Shown here: in pieces, positions 32,719 to 41,276 of the stretch | Numbering within the stretch: position 1 is the first letter of the stretch | Layout of the letters: the number at the start of each line of letters is the position of its first letter | DNA from: Mastigocoleus testarum BC008 | Lineage (GTDB): Bacteria > Cyanobacteriota > Cyanobacteriia > Cyanobacteriales > Nostocaceae | Length of the DNA stretch: 41,750 bases | Assembly (NCBI RefSeq): GCF_001456025.1 | Contig: NZ_LMTZ01000153.1 | Location: forward strand, 20,205-61,954 | Direction of reading: 5' to 3' | Position numbers and translations under genes: made by a program | The notes under the pieces: generated by a model | Told to the model about the DNA's origin: nothing | The model's input: the letters and a program-made list of their open reading frames with translations, nothing else | Database searches by the model: none

Positions 32719-34923
32719 TTACTTCTTACTCCTTACCGGTAACTGATAGCTACTATTTACATAGGTATTGACCAAGTTTTTAACAATCCCCAGTCCAATA
32801 CCTTCTGCCAAAGTCATGATTGATTCTGGATGGAATTGAACCCCTGCAATTGGTAGGGTTTTATGCTCAATACCCATAATCACACCATCATCTGATATGG
32901 CTGTAACTTTGAGTTCCCCTGGTAAACAGTCGGATAACGCATATAAGGAGTGATATCTTCCCACCTCAAAGGATTTAGGTAAATTTTTGAAAGTTACTGA
33001 TTCTGTTTCTGCAACGGAAATTTGGGATATTTTACCGTGTTGAGGATAGTCAAGGATTCCTAGTTCGCCACCAAAAGCTTCCACAATGGATTGCAATCCC
33101 AAGCATACCCCAAAAATTGGTATTTTTCGTTTGACACAAACTTCAATAGTTTCTTTGACGCCGAAATCAGTTGGTTTTCCAGGTCCAGGAGACAAAACAA
33201 CTAAATCTGGTTTTTCTGTATCAAATATTGATTCCGCAAATCCATGACGTAATGTTTTTACTGTAGCCCCTGTTTGGCGAATGTAATTTGCTAAGGTATG
33301 GACGAATGAATCTTCATAATCTATTAACAACACACGCTTACCAACAGCCAAATCCTCTTGTTGAAATTCAGATTGTAAATTGTCTTGGAAATTGCTCTTG
33401 TTGTAACTAGTCTGAAGTAAAGCCTGAAATAGGGCTGCACCTTTAGTTAAAGTTTCTTGAGCTTCGGCTTCCGGGTCAGAATCATAGAGAACTGTTGCAC
33501 CTACTCGCACTTCTGCAATGGAATCCTGAAGTCGAATCGTGCGCAGAATTAATCCTGTATTTAAATCACCAGTAAAGTTTAAATAACCTACTGCACCGCC
33601 GTACCACCTTCGAGGACTGCGTTCGTGTTGTTCGAGGAATTGCATCGCCCAACGTTTGGGTGCACCGGTTACAGTTACAGCCCACAAATGACTTAAAAAT
33701 GCATCCAAAGCATCAAATTCTGGTCTTAATACGCCCTCAACATGATCTACTGTATGGATCAGATGGCTATATAGTTCGATTTGACGACGACCAATAACTT
33801 TTACTGAACCAGGTTCGCAAATACGTGATTTATCATTGCGATCGACATCGGTACACATCGTCAATTCGGCTTCGTCTTTTCCAGAGTTGAGCAGTTTGAG
33901 AATTTGGGCTGCATCGCTAATCGCATCCTGTCCCCGACGAACTGTTCCACTAATGGGACAGGTTTCAACCCGTCGTCCCTCAACCCGGACAAACATCTCT
34001 GGAGAAGCACCAATTAAATATTCCCCACCCAAGTTAAAGATAAATCCGTAAGGACTGGGATTAATTTCTTTCAAAATTCGGAATAGTTCAGTTGGGGACT
34101 GCTCGCAAGGTTGGGAAAATTTTTGTGAAGGAACAACCTCAAATAAATCTCCACGACGGAAATATTCAAGTGCTTTATGAACTTGTTCTTGATATTCACC
34201 TTCTTGATGGTCGGATGTTTCAGATGGTACTAAATATTTACCTCGGTAATCAATACTTTCTCCTATACGGGGCAAGTCTCTAGTGCTACCATACTTGGTG
34301 ACAAAGTCATATTGCAAACGAAATGCTGTTTGTTGATAATGATCCACAACAACCAATTCATCCGGTAAATACATTACCAAATCTCTTTGGTCGGGAGTCC
34401 GTTGTAGCTCCTTCGGCATTTGTTCAAATTGGAATACTAGATCGTAACCAAAAGCACCATAAAGTCCTAAGTGCTCATCCTCACTACTTTTGAACGTAGA
34501 TAATATTTGGCGAATAACTGTGAAAACTGATGGCTGCTGAGAACGTTCTTCCTCAGAAAATAATTTATCTGTGGAGCGAATAGTCCCAGTTACACAATTA
34601 TTTTCCTGTTTTACTTCCTTTAAATCTGGGCGATCTATCAATAGTTCCAGTAAATGCTTTAGCAACACAAAACCCCGTTCATTGTGTGCTGTTAGCGTAA
34701 AATGATTATCACGGGTAGATAACTCTAGAGGAGGATTAACAAAACCAATTGCCCATCTCTTATAACGTCCTGGATATTCGTAACTGCTAGTCAATAAACA
34801 TCCTCTTTGGGAATCAAGACGTAATAAAACTTCTTCTATACCAGTTTCCATGGAAGTTTTAGTCGCAGTTCGAGATACGAAAATCCCACCGGAAGTTGTA
34901 TAAGAATGAGTATCTAAATACAT
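32719..34923 (-). CDS. trpE: Fused anthranilate synthase TrpE-TrpG
   Basis: A 734-residue fusion that makes anthranilate from chorismate and glutamine. The TrpE part (about 1-510) has SPEMFVRVEGRRVETCPISGT, the MCTDVDRNDKSR block and the late VTVTGAPKRWAM and GGAVGYLNF motifs. After a polar linker (about 510-535) the TrpG amidotransferase follows, with nucleophile Cys607 (GVCLGLQ) and His698-Pro-Glu700 (FHPES). The N-terminal segment SSYEYPGRYKRWAIGF replaces the usual LLES feedback-site context and matches what I recall of fused TrpE(G) enzymes of Rhizobium and Azospirillum. The last few residues (QLPVRSKK) are encoded by the adjacent heptamer repeat. GGGGAAA precedes the ATG. An inverted repeat lies 54-93 bases upstream. 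Confidence 0.95.
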   Translation of the reverse strand: MYLDTHSYTTSGGIFVSRTATKTSMETGIEEVLLRLDSQRGCLLTSSYEYPGRYKRWAIGFVNPPLELSTRDNHFTLTAHNERGFVLLKHLLELLIDRPDLKEVKQENNCVTGTIRSTDKLFSEEERSQQPSVFTVIRQILSTFKSSEDEHLGLYGAFGYDLVFQFEQMPKELQRTPDQRDLVMYLPDELVVVDHYQQTAFRLQYDFVTKYGSTRDLPRIGESIDYRGKYLVPSETSDHQEGEYQEQVHKALEYFRRGDLFEVVPSQKFSQPCEQSPTELFRILKEINPSPYGFIFNLGGEYLIGASPEMFVRVEGRRVETCPISGTVRRGQDAISDAAQILKLLNSGKDEAELTMCTDVDRNDKSRICEPGSVKVIGRRQIELYSHLIHTVDHVEGVLRPEFDALDAFLSHLWAVTVTGAPKRWAMQFLEQHERSPRRWYGGAVGYLNFTGDLNTGLILRTIRLQDSIAEVRVGATVLYDSDPEAEAQETLTKGAALFQALLQTSYNKSNFQDNLQSEFQQEDLAVGKRVLLIDYEDSFVHTLANYIRQTGATVKTLRHGFAESIFDTEKPDLVVLSPGPGKPTDFGVKETIEVCVKRKIPIFGVCLGLQSIVEAFGGELGILDYPQHGKISQISVAETESVTFKNLPKSFEVGRYHSLYALSDCLPGELKVTAISDDGVIMGIEHKTLPIAGVQFHPESIMTLAEGIGLGIVKNLVNTYVNSSYQLPVRSKK

Positions 34924-35292
34924 AGATGATTTCCCCGATCCTGTTGATAGTTAATTAATATTTTGAGTTAGACTGGACTAGATAAGTTTGATGTAAACTT
35001 CGTTAACTTATCTAGTGTAATGTCGATTTATTATTGCTTGGAAACCTAGCATATTTATCGCGTATACATAGCATATATACGTATCATGTCTTGAGAAACT
35101 TGGTAATGAGAGTAAGTAATAGTTAACTGGTAATTAACAATGTGTAACAAATTAAAAACTTAATTAATACAATAAACTAGCCAGTTGACCATAAATCAAG
35201 GATGCACAAATGATGTCATTAAACTGATTTATTGCGTGTAAGTCCAATTGTGGCATCATTTTTTTTGTTCTCAAGTTACGATCATATAGTTT
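34924..35292. other. Gap between aroF and trpEG
   Basis: 369 bases, AT-rich. It includes the 12-base inverted repeat at 34977-35016 close to trpEG and a second imperfect GTATAC/TATACG patch near 35060-35085. No leader peptide with Trp codons could be found by eye. It likely carries a separate trpEG promoter. Confidence 0.45.
34977..35016 (-). promoter_or_regulatory. Inverted repeat with alternative inner hairpin upstream of trpEG
   Basis: Arms ACTAGATAAGTT (34977-34988) and AACTTATCTAGT (35005-35016) are perfectly complementary over 12 bases. Within the loop, AAACTT (34995-35000) can instead pair with AAGTTT (34984-34989), giving a shorter mutually exclusive hairpin. Located 54-93 bases before the trpEG start, it could be an operator or an RNA switch in the leader; which cannot be decided here. 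Confidence 0.5.
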
Positions 35293-36387
35293 TTATACTT
35301 TCGAATAATCTTTTGTCACAAATTGGGATAATGTTTGACTTTGTAAAGATTTAGTCCCACGACCGAAGAACTGGGCTAAAGGTTTTACCTCAAGCATTAG
35401 TTCTTGAAATTCCTGTGGTTTTAAAGATTGGGGACCATCAGAAAGTGCTTTGGCTGGATTGGGGTGAACTTCAATCATTAGAGAATCCGTACCTGCAGCG
35501 ATCGCTCCCATTGTCATCGTTGGTACGTATTGGGATTTACCAGTAGCGTGGGAAGGATCGATTGTAATTGGTAAATGAGTTAGCGTTCGCAACACTGGAA
35601 CTACGGATAAGTCAAGAACATTACGGGTATGCTGACGGTCAAAGCTACGAATACCCCGCTCGCATAAAATCACATTGGGGTTACCAGCAGCCAAAATATA
35701 TTCTGCAGCCATCAACCATTCTTCAATTGTTGCCGAAAGCCCGCGCTTTAGTAATACTGGTTTACCTGTTGCTCCCACTTTTTTCAGTAGAGAAAAGTTC
35801 TGCATATTACGAGCACCAACTTGCAAAATATCTGCGACATTAGCAATTTTATCTACATCTGCGGTATCCATTACTTCAGTAATAATCCCTAACCCTGTCA
35901 CTTCCCGCGCTTTTGCAAGTAAGTCTAAGGCGCTTTCCCCATGTCCTTGGAAAGCATAAGGAGAGGTACGAGGTTTGTAAGCTCCTCCTCGAAGAAATTT
36001 TGCTCCAGCGGCTTTTACTACCTGCGCTGTTTCTACAATCATTTCTTCATTTTCGACAGAGCAAGGACCAGCGATGACTACCAAGGGAGAATCTTTCCCA
36101 AAATCTACTTTTCCGTTAGGTGTTACAACTGTAACTGTAGAGTATTCACCGTAGCGAAATTCTAAGGAAGCCCGCTTATAGGGCTTTTTGACTCTAATTG
36201 TTTCTTCGATAAAGGGGCTGATCTGTTGGATATATTCGGATTTTATTGCTGCAGTCTCACCAACTAAACCGATAACTATTTTGTTTTTACCTACTAATTT
36301 TTCTGGTACGACATCCCAGCCCTGAAGTTCGTTTATAATGCGTTCAATCTCACTTGGGGGTGTCTCGTCCTTCATGACAACGATCAT
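35293..36387 (-). CDS. aroF: DAHP synthase, type I-beta with N-terminal regulatory domain
   Basis: A 364-residue 3-deoxy-7-phosphoheptulonate synthase, which condenses erythrose-4-phosphate and phosphoenolpyruvate at the entry to the shikimate pathway. Residues 1-70 form a ferredoxin-like domain of the Thermotoga-type enzymes, used for feedback sensing by Tyr or Phe. The barrel has AGPCSVENEE (106-115), GGAYKPRTSPYAFQG (134-148), and DPSHATGK with the metal-binding His. A GGAGA site sits 8 bases before the ATG and a TATATAAAAT-like -10 lies further upstream. Its place before the trp genes suggests a pathway-dedicated copy that pushes carbon toward tryptophan; the cell probably has another DAHP synthase elsewhere. 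Confidence 0.95.
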   Translation of the reverse strand: MIVVMKDETPPSEIERIINELQGWDVVPEKLVGKNKIVIGLVGETAAIKSEYIQQISPFIEETIRVKKPYKRASLEFRYGEYSTVTVVTPNGKVDFGKDSPLVVIAGPCSVENEEMIVETAQVVKAAGAKFLRGGAYKPRTSPYAFQGHGESALDLLAKAREVTGLGIITEVMDTADVDKIANVADILQVGARNMQNFSLLKKVGATGKPVLLKRGLSATIEEWLMAAEYILAAGNPNVILCERGIRSFDRQHTRNVLDLSVVPVLRTLTHLPITIDPSHATGKSQYVPTMTMGAIAAGTDSLMIEVHPNPAKALSDGPQSLKPQEFQELMLEVKPLAQFFGRGTKSLQSQTLSQFVTKDYSKV

Positions 36388-37053
36388 TTTGGATTCTCCT
36401 AAGTCGATATTTTTTCATCGTCTTTTTTTGTCTTGATTTTATATAGGAGAATACAAGGAAATGTTATGCACACAGATGTCTTAATAAGTGGAATATATAT
36501 TTGTATTATTTTCTCTATAAGTACAGATTATATGACCATGCTTACTACTCCTGGTAAATTATAAAGTTGATATACCAAGATTATGTATCGGTTTCGCATC
36601 AAGCAAAAATCATCAGCTAATATTATTAACGTCTTCCCTGTCTCGTCGTCTATTTCTATTACAGATGTTATTGGGTGTTACTGCTTGTGCAACCACTGCT
36701 AGATATAGCAATAATCTCAAATTGATTATTGGAGCTATCAATTACGACGAGGGAGAAGAAACAAGCAAAATACTTCGCCCTTTTTCTGAATCGTATTTGC
36801 AACATCTAGTTTAGCTGCGTTAGGGAAAAGCAAATATCAGTAGTTTCCAATTTTTTATCTTCAGCTAACTATTAAGTTACACTCTATATTTGTTATCTGT
36901 AAGAATAGTAATCTCGAAAAACTCACTGATTAAACGCCCAAAGGGAGCGGTCTGCTTTGCTCCGCTACCCCTACTTGTTAACGCTTTGCTAGCGAATATC
37001 CGCTAATAACTTGCGCGTAGCGCTATATGGGTCATTTATCGGACGATACTAAA
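36388..37053. other. Gap with a gene relic and palindromic repeats
   Basis: 666 bases upstream of aroF. It holds the aroF promoter (36388-36450), the PhnD-like relic (36620-36814) and, at 36940-37030, a GC-richer palindromic patch (AGCGGTCTGCTTTGCTCCGCT, GCTTTGCTAGCG, GCGCGTAGCGC) of the interspersed-repeat type. Nothing else recognised. Confidence 0.5.
36620..36814 (+). pseudogene. Relic of a PhnD-like phosphonate/phosphate ABC substrate-binding lipoprotein gene
   Basis: An open frame (36536-36814) without a proper start encodes about 60 residues resembling the N-terminus of cyanobacterial PhnD-family substrate-binding proteins: LSRRLFLLQMLLGVTAC (signal and lipobox, the next residues ATTARYS), then LKLIIGAINYDEGEET, like the family's opening 'LTIGVVSYGEG', and a short helix before a stop at 36812. 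A full gene would be about 300 residues, so only the first fifth remains and no continuation is visible downstream in another frame. The first in-frame ATG (36665) lies inside the signal segment. It is best read as a truncated, dead copy. Confidence 0.6.
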
Positions 37054-37422
37054 TCAATTTACTTCTTGTTGAGAAGTATCTTCAGGAGTATGAAAAGTTG
37101 GTTTTTTCTCCTCTATTTCTTCAATTTTTTTAATCTTCGTCATATCGATTTTGAGAATAACTTCACGCTCATAACGCTCTGGATGTACAAGAATGTCTGC
37201 CTCTGTTTCCAACTTGCGTCTTCCTTCTTCAAGGAATCTTTCAGATGCTGTTGGTGAGATTAAGCCATTTAAAACTGATGGATGGAGATCAGGTAAAGTT
37301 CTTGGTACGGGAGCATTATTATTTGCTTTAGCAGTGCTCATCGCACTAATTATTACTAACGCGAGCGCGATCGCTAAAGAAGTAGAAAAAAAAGAAACAA
37401 GGCGTAAAATGTTCGTTTTCAT
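37054..37422 (-). CDS. Small exported hypothetical protein
   Basis: A 122-residue protein with a signal peptide (hydrophobic about residues 8-28, then S-T-A-K-A-N) and a charged mature part ending in Glu/Lys-rich sequence (KIKKIEEIEEKKP). I place the start at 37422 because GGGAGG precedes that ATG by 5 bases; the frame continues upstream to 37518 but those residues look untranslated. No family is recognised. It is on the minus strand, downstream of a repeat-rich gap following the TPR gene (37519-37669), and seems transcribed alone. Confidence 0.55.
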   Translation of the reverse strand: MKTNILRLVSFFSTSLAIALALVIISAMSTAKANNNAPVPRTLPDLHPSVLNGLISPTASERFLEEGRRKLETEADILVHPERYEREVILKIDMTKIKKIEEIEEKKPTFHTPEDTSQQEVN

Positions 37423-37559
37423 ATCGCCCTCCCAGCATAATGGAGTGGCATTATTACATAACATTTTAGCATTTTTTCTCGTCAAATTGGGCGCAAATGC
37501 AATACCCGATAACTTCACGCATCCCCTGTGGGGATATCACAAGCTATCAGCAATTACTT

Positions 37560-37669
37560 TACTAATTACCCATTATCAATTGCCCGTCACCATATGACGC
37601 TTACGCGTCACGCCTTGCTAACACTGCGTTAACAGTGCGGGCGTATACCAATTTCCATCACCAATTACC
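37560..37669. repeat. Interspersed palindromic and heptamer repeats
   Basis: Contains CCATATGACGCTTACGCGTCACG and GCTAACACTGCGTTAACAGTGC palindromic words flanked by TTACCCATTATCAATTGCC and CATCACCAATTACCC heptamer-like sequence. Similar words occur in the island at 32459-32690 and in the T4SS gaps. Confidence 0.65.
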
Positions 37670-39514
37670 CTAAGCAGTTCCATCCCGATATTCTTCCAAT
37701 AGTTGAGGTATATAATCATACCCATCAACCCCAATTAGAGAAATAATTCGCGATCGAAATCCCTGTAAAGCTTTAACAAATCCTTCTTGACCCATTTGTC
37801 CTTGCAAAACAATTAATAAACCAGCAGCTTTACGCCATTCATTAGAAGCAATTTGGTTTAACAAATACATGCCCAAGCAAGCTGTGTAAATTGCTGTTTC
37901 TAATTGTTTTTGACCGTAATAGGCTTCTGCTAAATTAGCCAAGTTTAAACCTTGCAAGTACAAATCGCCAGAAACTTGCGCGCTTTTAAAACCTGTTTCT
38001 AAATGTTTCACAGCATTTTGCGATTGTTGAATTACTAAGTAAGCAACACCCAAACTACTCGCACATAAAGCTTTACTTTGTACGTCTCCCAACTTCTCTG
38101 ATAATTTTAAACCCTGTTGTAAATAATTAATTGCCGTTTCATAAGTTTCGGGTTCAATTACTTCCAACTGTTGTGCCTGCATCACTTCGCTGTAACCCAA
38201 GTTAGTTAAAGCATTTGCTTCTCCAGTTTTATTACCTGTTTGGCGGCTAAGTATTAAAGCACGTTGGCTGTAATTAATTGCTTGGGTGTAATCTTTTTGG
38301 GCGACGTAGGTACGGCTCAGATGATTATAATTGGCGATTTCACAGGGACTATCCCCAGCGTTCCGAGCAATCTCTAGTGCTTCTTGGTAGAATTCTATGG
38401 AACGATCATATTCTCCCAATGCTCGCTGAGAATTACCCAATAGTGTTAGTATGCGGGCTTTCTCTTGGGTTCCTTCAACTCGGCGTAACGGCTCATTTAA
38501 ATATTGCAGTGCATCCCGTAAATAATTACCAGAAAATGAGGCAAAGATTCCCCCATAAAAAGGAAAATAAGGACGTTGGGCAAAGGTACGTAAAACTTGA
38601 AGCATCACTTGAAAAGCAGCATCTGAGTAAGCACTACCCCTAACAAAGCTATCTCCTAACTGACTCCAAATAACTGCGAAGGTTAAAAAAGTCGAAATTG
38701 ATAACTTGGAACCTGCTTTCACATTATAAGGTTGCTTATCAAACCAAATAACTAAACCGCGTTGCAAGTTTTGTAAAATTATGGCAATTTCTACCCAATC
38801 TCCCAAACTTAGCTCTGATATTTGTTCCGCAAATTTATTTGCTGACTGATCCACAGCCAAAGTACGAAATAATTTTTGGGGTATGTTGCTATTTACTTTT
38901 TTTGCCCAAGTTGCCCAGGGTCCGCTTTCTCCGGGGACGCCAGCAAAACCTAGAGTTTCTCCCTGCTCATACATCCAACTAACTAAATGATCTTGCAAGC
39001 GCTGCCAAGATGCAATACCTTTGTTAATCCCTTCCGCAAGTTCTTGTAAGTCAGAATTAATTTCAGCAAACTGACGTAAAGACTTTGATAGCTGCTGTAA
39101 TTGCTGTAAATTCAGTGAATATTTCTGATTTGGATCGACAAAGCGTAAAAATATTAGTAACCGTTTTTCATCTGAAGCTGTAGTGATTTCTCGTGCTGCT
39201 GTAGCAATGACTTCTATTGCTTTGGTTTGTTCTTGAACTCGCTCCCACTGATTTTGAATGGTTTTAATTGCCCGAAAAGCACGGGTGGCTTTTGCTTGTT
39301 TTAATTCATCTGTTTCATTCTTAACTTGTGATTCAACATTACTGAACTGCTCTCTCAAAGCCAGTTCAAAAACTTCTCCCGTACCAGCAGTTACACCGTT
39401 GAGTAACATTTGGTATACCTGATTCGTTGAACTAATTTTACCTTTGAGGGTGCTTTGGACAATATCATCAATTAAAACCAGATACTTTTCCCGTAATGGT
39501 AAAGAGTCAGACAC
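37670..39514 (-). CDS. Tetratricopeptide-repeat protein
   Basis: A 614-residue, wholly helical soluble protein. The N-terminal half (about 1-340) has charged and aromatic helices without a recognised domain; it includes a WERVQEQTK-type coiled segment near residue 90. The C-terminal half (about 345-560) carries at least four TPR units, e.g. LLGNSQRALGEYDRSIEFYQEALEI, then YNHLSRTYVAQKDYTQAINYSQRAL, with the spacing of 40-residue tetratricopeptide/Kinesin-light-chain-like repeats. Such proteins act as protein-binding scaffolds; partners cannot be inferred. Start is a GTG at 39514 (the first codon in the frame with a GGGATT upstream). It is divergent from the XPB-like helicase, 130 bases apart. 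Confidence 0.8.
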   Translation of the reverse strand: MSDSLPLREKYLVLIDDIVQSTLKGKISSTNQVYQMLLNGVTAGTGEVFELALREQFSNVESQVKNETDELKQAKATRAFRAIKTIQNQWERVQEQTKAIEVIATAAREITTASDEKRLLIFLRFVDPNQKYSLNLQQLQQLSKSLRQFAEINSDLQELAEGINKGIASWQRLQDHLVSWMYEQGETLGFAGVPGESGPWATWAKKVNSNIPQKLFRTLAVDQSANKFAEQISELSLGDWVEIAIILQNLQRGLVIWFDKQPYNVKAGSKLSISTFLTFAVIWSQLGDSFVRGSAYSDAAFQVMLQVLRTFAQRPYFPFYGGIFASFSGNYLRDALQYLNEPLRRVEGTQEKARILTLLGNSQRALGEYDRSIEFYQEALEIARNAGDSPCEIANYNHLSRTYVAQKDYTQAINYSQRALILSRQTGNKTGEANALTNLGYSEVMQAQQLEVIEPETYETAINYLQQGLKLSEKLGDVQSKALCASSLGVAYLVIQQSQNAVKHLETGFKSAQVSGDLYLQGLNLANLAEAYYGQKQLETAIYTACLGMYLLNQIASNEWRKAAGLLIVLQGQMGQEGFVKALQGFRSRIISLIGVDGYDYIPQLLEEYRDGTA

Positions 39515-39644
39515 TTTTGCAATCCCAGAGTTTTAGATCAATTTTAATCGGACTGGGACACAACTTTAGTACTATATATAAATGCAGAGTTTTTTTTGTG
39601 TCCCCAACTCTTCTACAATTATCTGGGAAAAAGAAAAAAAGCTC

Positions 39645-41171
39645 ATGGCCCGTACGCCAACCTTAACTTTCGATCGCGGTACTTTAATTTTACACCCACC
39701 ACCACGCTGTAAAGCTTGGATGGACTTTGCTACCTGGGACGACCGAATAGAAAAATTTCGCATTCCGGCGATTCAATATCGTCCTTTAGTGGAAGCATTA
39801 CAAGCTGAAAATACTGATTTTGTCGATAAAGCCAAGGAATTTTACCCCGTAGAGTTGCTTGCTGCTTTGGAAATGGAACCATATCCCCATCAAAGCGAAG
39901 CTTTAAAAGCATGGAAATTAGCAGGGAGACAAGGTGTAGTAGTACTTCCAACTGCTGCGGGTAAAACCTATTTAGCCCAAATGGCGATGCAGGCTACACC
40001 TCGTACTACTTTAATTGTGGTGCCGACTTTAGATTTAATGCATCAATGGTACGCCCACTTATTAGCGGCTTTTCCCGACGCAGAAATTGGTTTATTGGGT
40101 GGAGGTTCTCGCGATCGCACGCCCATACTAGTGTCAACCTATGACAGTGCAGCAATTAATGCGGAAAATTTGGGCAACCGATATGCTTTAATTATTTTTG
40201 ATGAATGCCATCATTTACCTACAGATTTTAGTCGGGTAATTGCCGAGTATGCGATCGCGCCCTATCGTTTGGGTTTATCAGCAACTCCAGAGCGCACAGA
40301 TGGCAAACACGCAGACCTAAATATTTTGATCGGTAGGGAAGTTTATCGCAAACGGGCTGAGGATTTAGCTGGAAAAGCGTTAGCAGAACATGAAATTGTT
40401 CAAATAAAAGTTAAGTTATCTCAGTTAGAACGGGAAAAATATAATCGATTAATTCAAATTCGTAATGATTTCTTAAGAGAATCCAAAATTTCCTTAGGAA
40501 GTATTCAAGGTTGGCAAAGATTTGTACAAATGAGCGCTCGTTCTCAAGGCGGGCGCAGGGCAATGTTAGCACATCGGGAAGCCAAAGAAATTGCTTTGGG
40601 TACGGATGGGAAAATTAGGGTCTTAGCAAACTTATTAGCGAAACATTACCCAGAGAGAATTTTAATTTTTACCGCAGATAACGCCACTGTATACAGTATT
40701 TCTCAGGAATTTCTAATTCCAGCAATTACCCATCAAACCCCAGTTAAAGAGCGCCACGCAATCTTAACCAAATTTCGGGAAGGGGAATATAGAAGTTTGA
40801 TTGCTTCCCACGTTTTAAATGAAGGTGTTGACGTTCCATCGGCTTCCGTTGCAATTATTTTATCGGGAACGGGTTCGGCTAGGGAATATATTCAAAGGCT
40901 GGGAAGAGTTTTACGTAAGGGTAATGTAAAAAATAAGCAGGCAATTTTGTATGAGGTGATCGCAGAGAATACCAGCGAAGAGCGAACCTCGGCACGAAGG
41001 AGAGGGGAAGGAGATAAACCACAAAAACAAGAAGGAAAGAAAAAGAACAAAGAAAATCTACGGGTAGTTTATGGTAGCGGTGGTAAAGGAAGAGAATATA
41101 AAGCTGCAGAGCAGATGGAAATTAAATATTCAACCGATGAATCAAAATTGTCAAAAGATGATGATTTTTGA
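39645..41171 (+). CDS. XPB/Rad25-like DEAD-type helicase
   Basis: A 508-residue superfamily-2 helicase of the XPB type. Motif I PTAAGKT has Lys107, the Walker B box is Asp186-Glu-Cys-His189 (DECH), motif III is Ser212-Ala-Thr, and motif VI is Q417-R-L-G-R421. In place of the full XPB damage-recognition domain there is a short N-terminal domain (LTFDRGTLILHPPPR). I start it at the ATG at 39645, which opens the conserved N-terminus, not at 39582. The C-terminal 60 residues are highly charged (GEGDKPQKQEGKKKN) and low in complexity. Prokaryotic XPB homologues unwind DNA and often pair with a DUF790/Bax1 nuclease; the next gene here is instead an acetyltransferase. Likely DNA repair or related. 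Confidence 0.88.
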   Translation: MARTPTLTFDRGTLILHPPPRCKAWMDFATWDDRIEKFRIPAIQYRPLVEALQAENTDFVDKAKEFYPVELLAALEMEPYPHQSEALKAWKLAGRQGVVVLPTAAGKTYLAQMAMQATPRTTLIVVPTLDLMHQWYAHLLAAFPDAEIGLLGGGSRDRTPILVSTYDSAAINAENLGNRYALIIFDECHHLPTDFSRVIAEYAIAPYRLGLSATPERTDGKHADLNILIGREVYRKRAEDLAGKALAEHEIVQIKVKLSQLEREKYNRLIQIRNDFLRESKISLGSIQGWQRFVQMSARSQGGRRAMLAHREAKEIALGTDGKIRVLANLLAKHYPERILIFTADNATVYSISQEFLIPAITHQTPVKERHAILTKFREGEYRSLIASHVLNEGVDVPSASVAIILSGTGSAREYIQRLGRVLRKGNVKNKQAILYEVIAENTSEERTSARRRGEGDKPQKQEGKKKNKENLRVVYGSGGKGREYKAAEQMEIKYSTDESKLSKDDDF

Positions 41172-41199
41172 CAGGCAGCATAGTTAGTATAAAAAGTTG

Positions 41200-41245
41200 C
41201 TATTTGCCAATTACCAATTACCAATTACCCATCCCCCATCCCCAC
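41200..41245. repeat. CCAATTA heptamer tract
   Basis: Three to four CCAATTA/CCAATTAC heptamers, reverse complement of the GGTAATT type seen at 15914-16006, followed by CCCATCCCCCATCCCC, between the helicase and acetyltransferase genes. Confidence 0.75.
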
Positions 41246-41276
41246 AGATACGACAAATTATTTTGACCAAAAAAAC

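Noticed and set aside
34924..35292. Classical trp leader-peptide attenuator
   Set aside because: I could find no small frame with tandem Trp codons next to the inverted repeat, and no T-run after the stem.
37423..37518. Longer N-terminus of the small exported protein
   Set aside because: The upstream residues precede a good signal peptide, and a GGGAGG site directly precedes the ATG at 37422.
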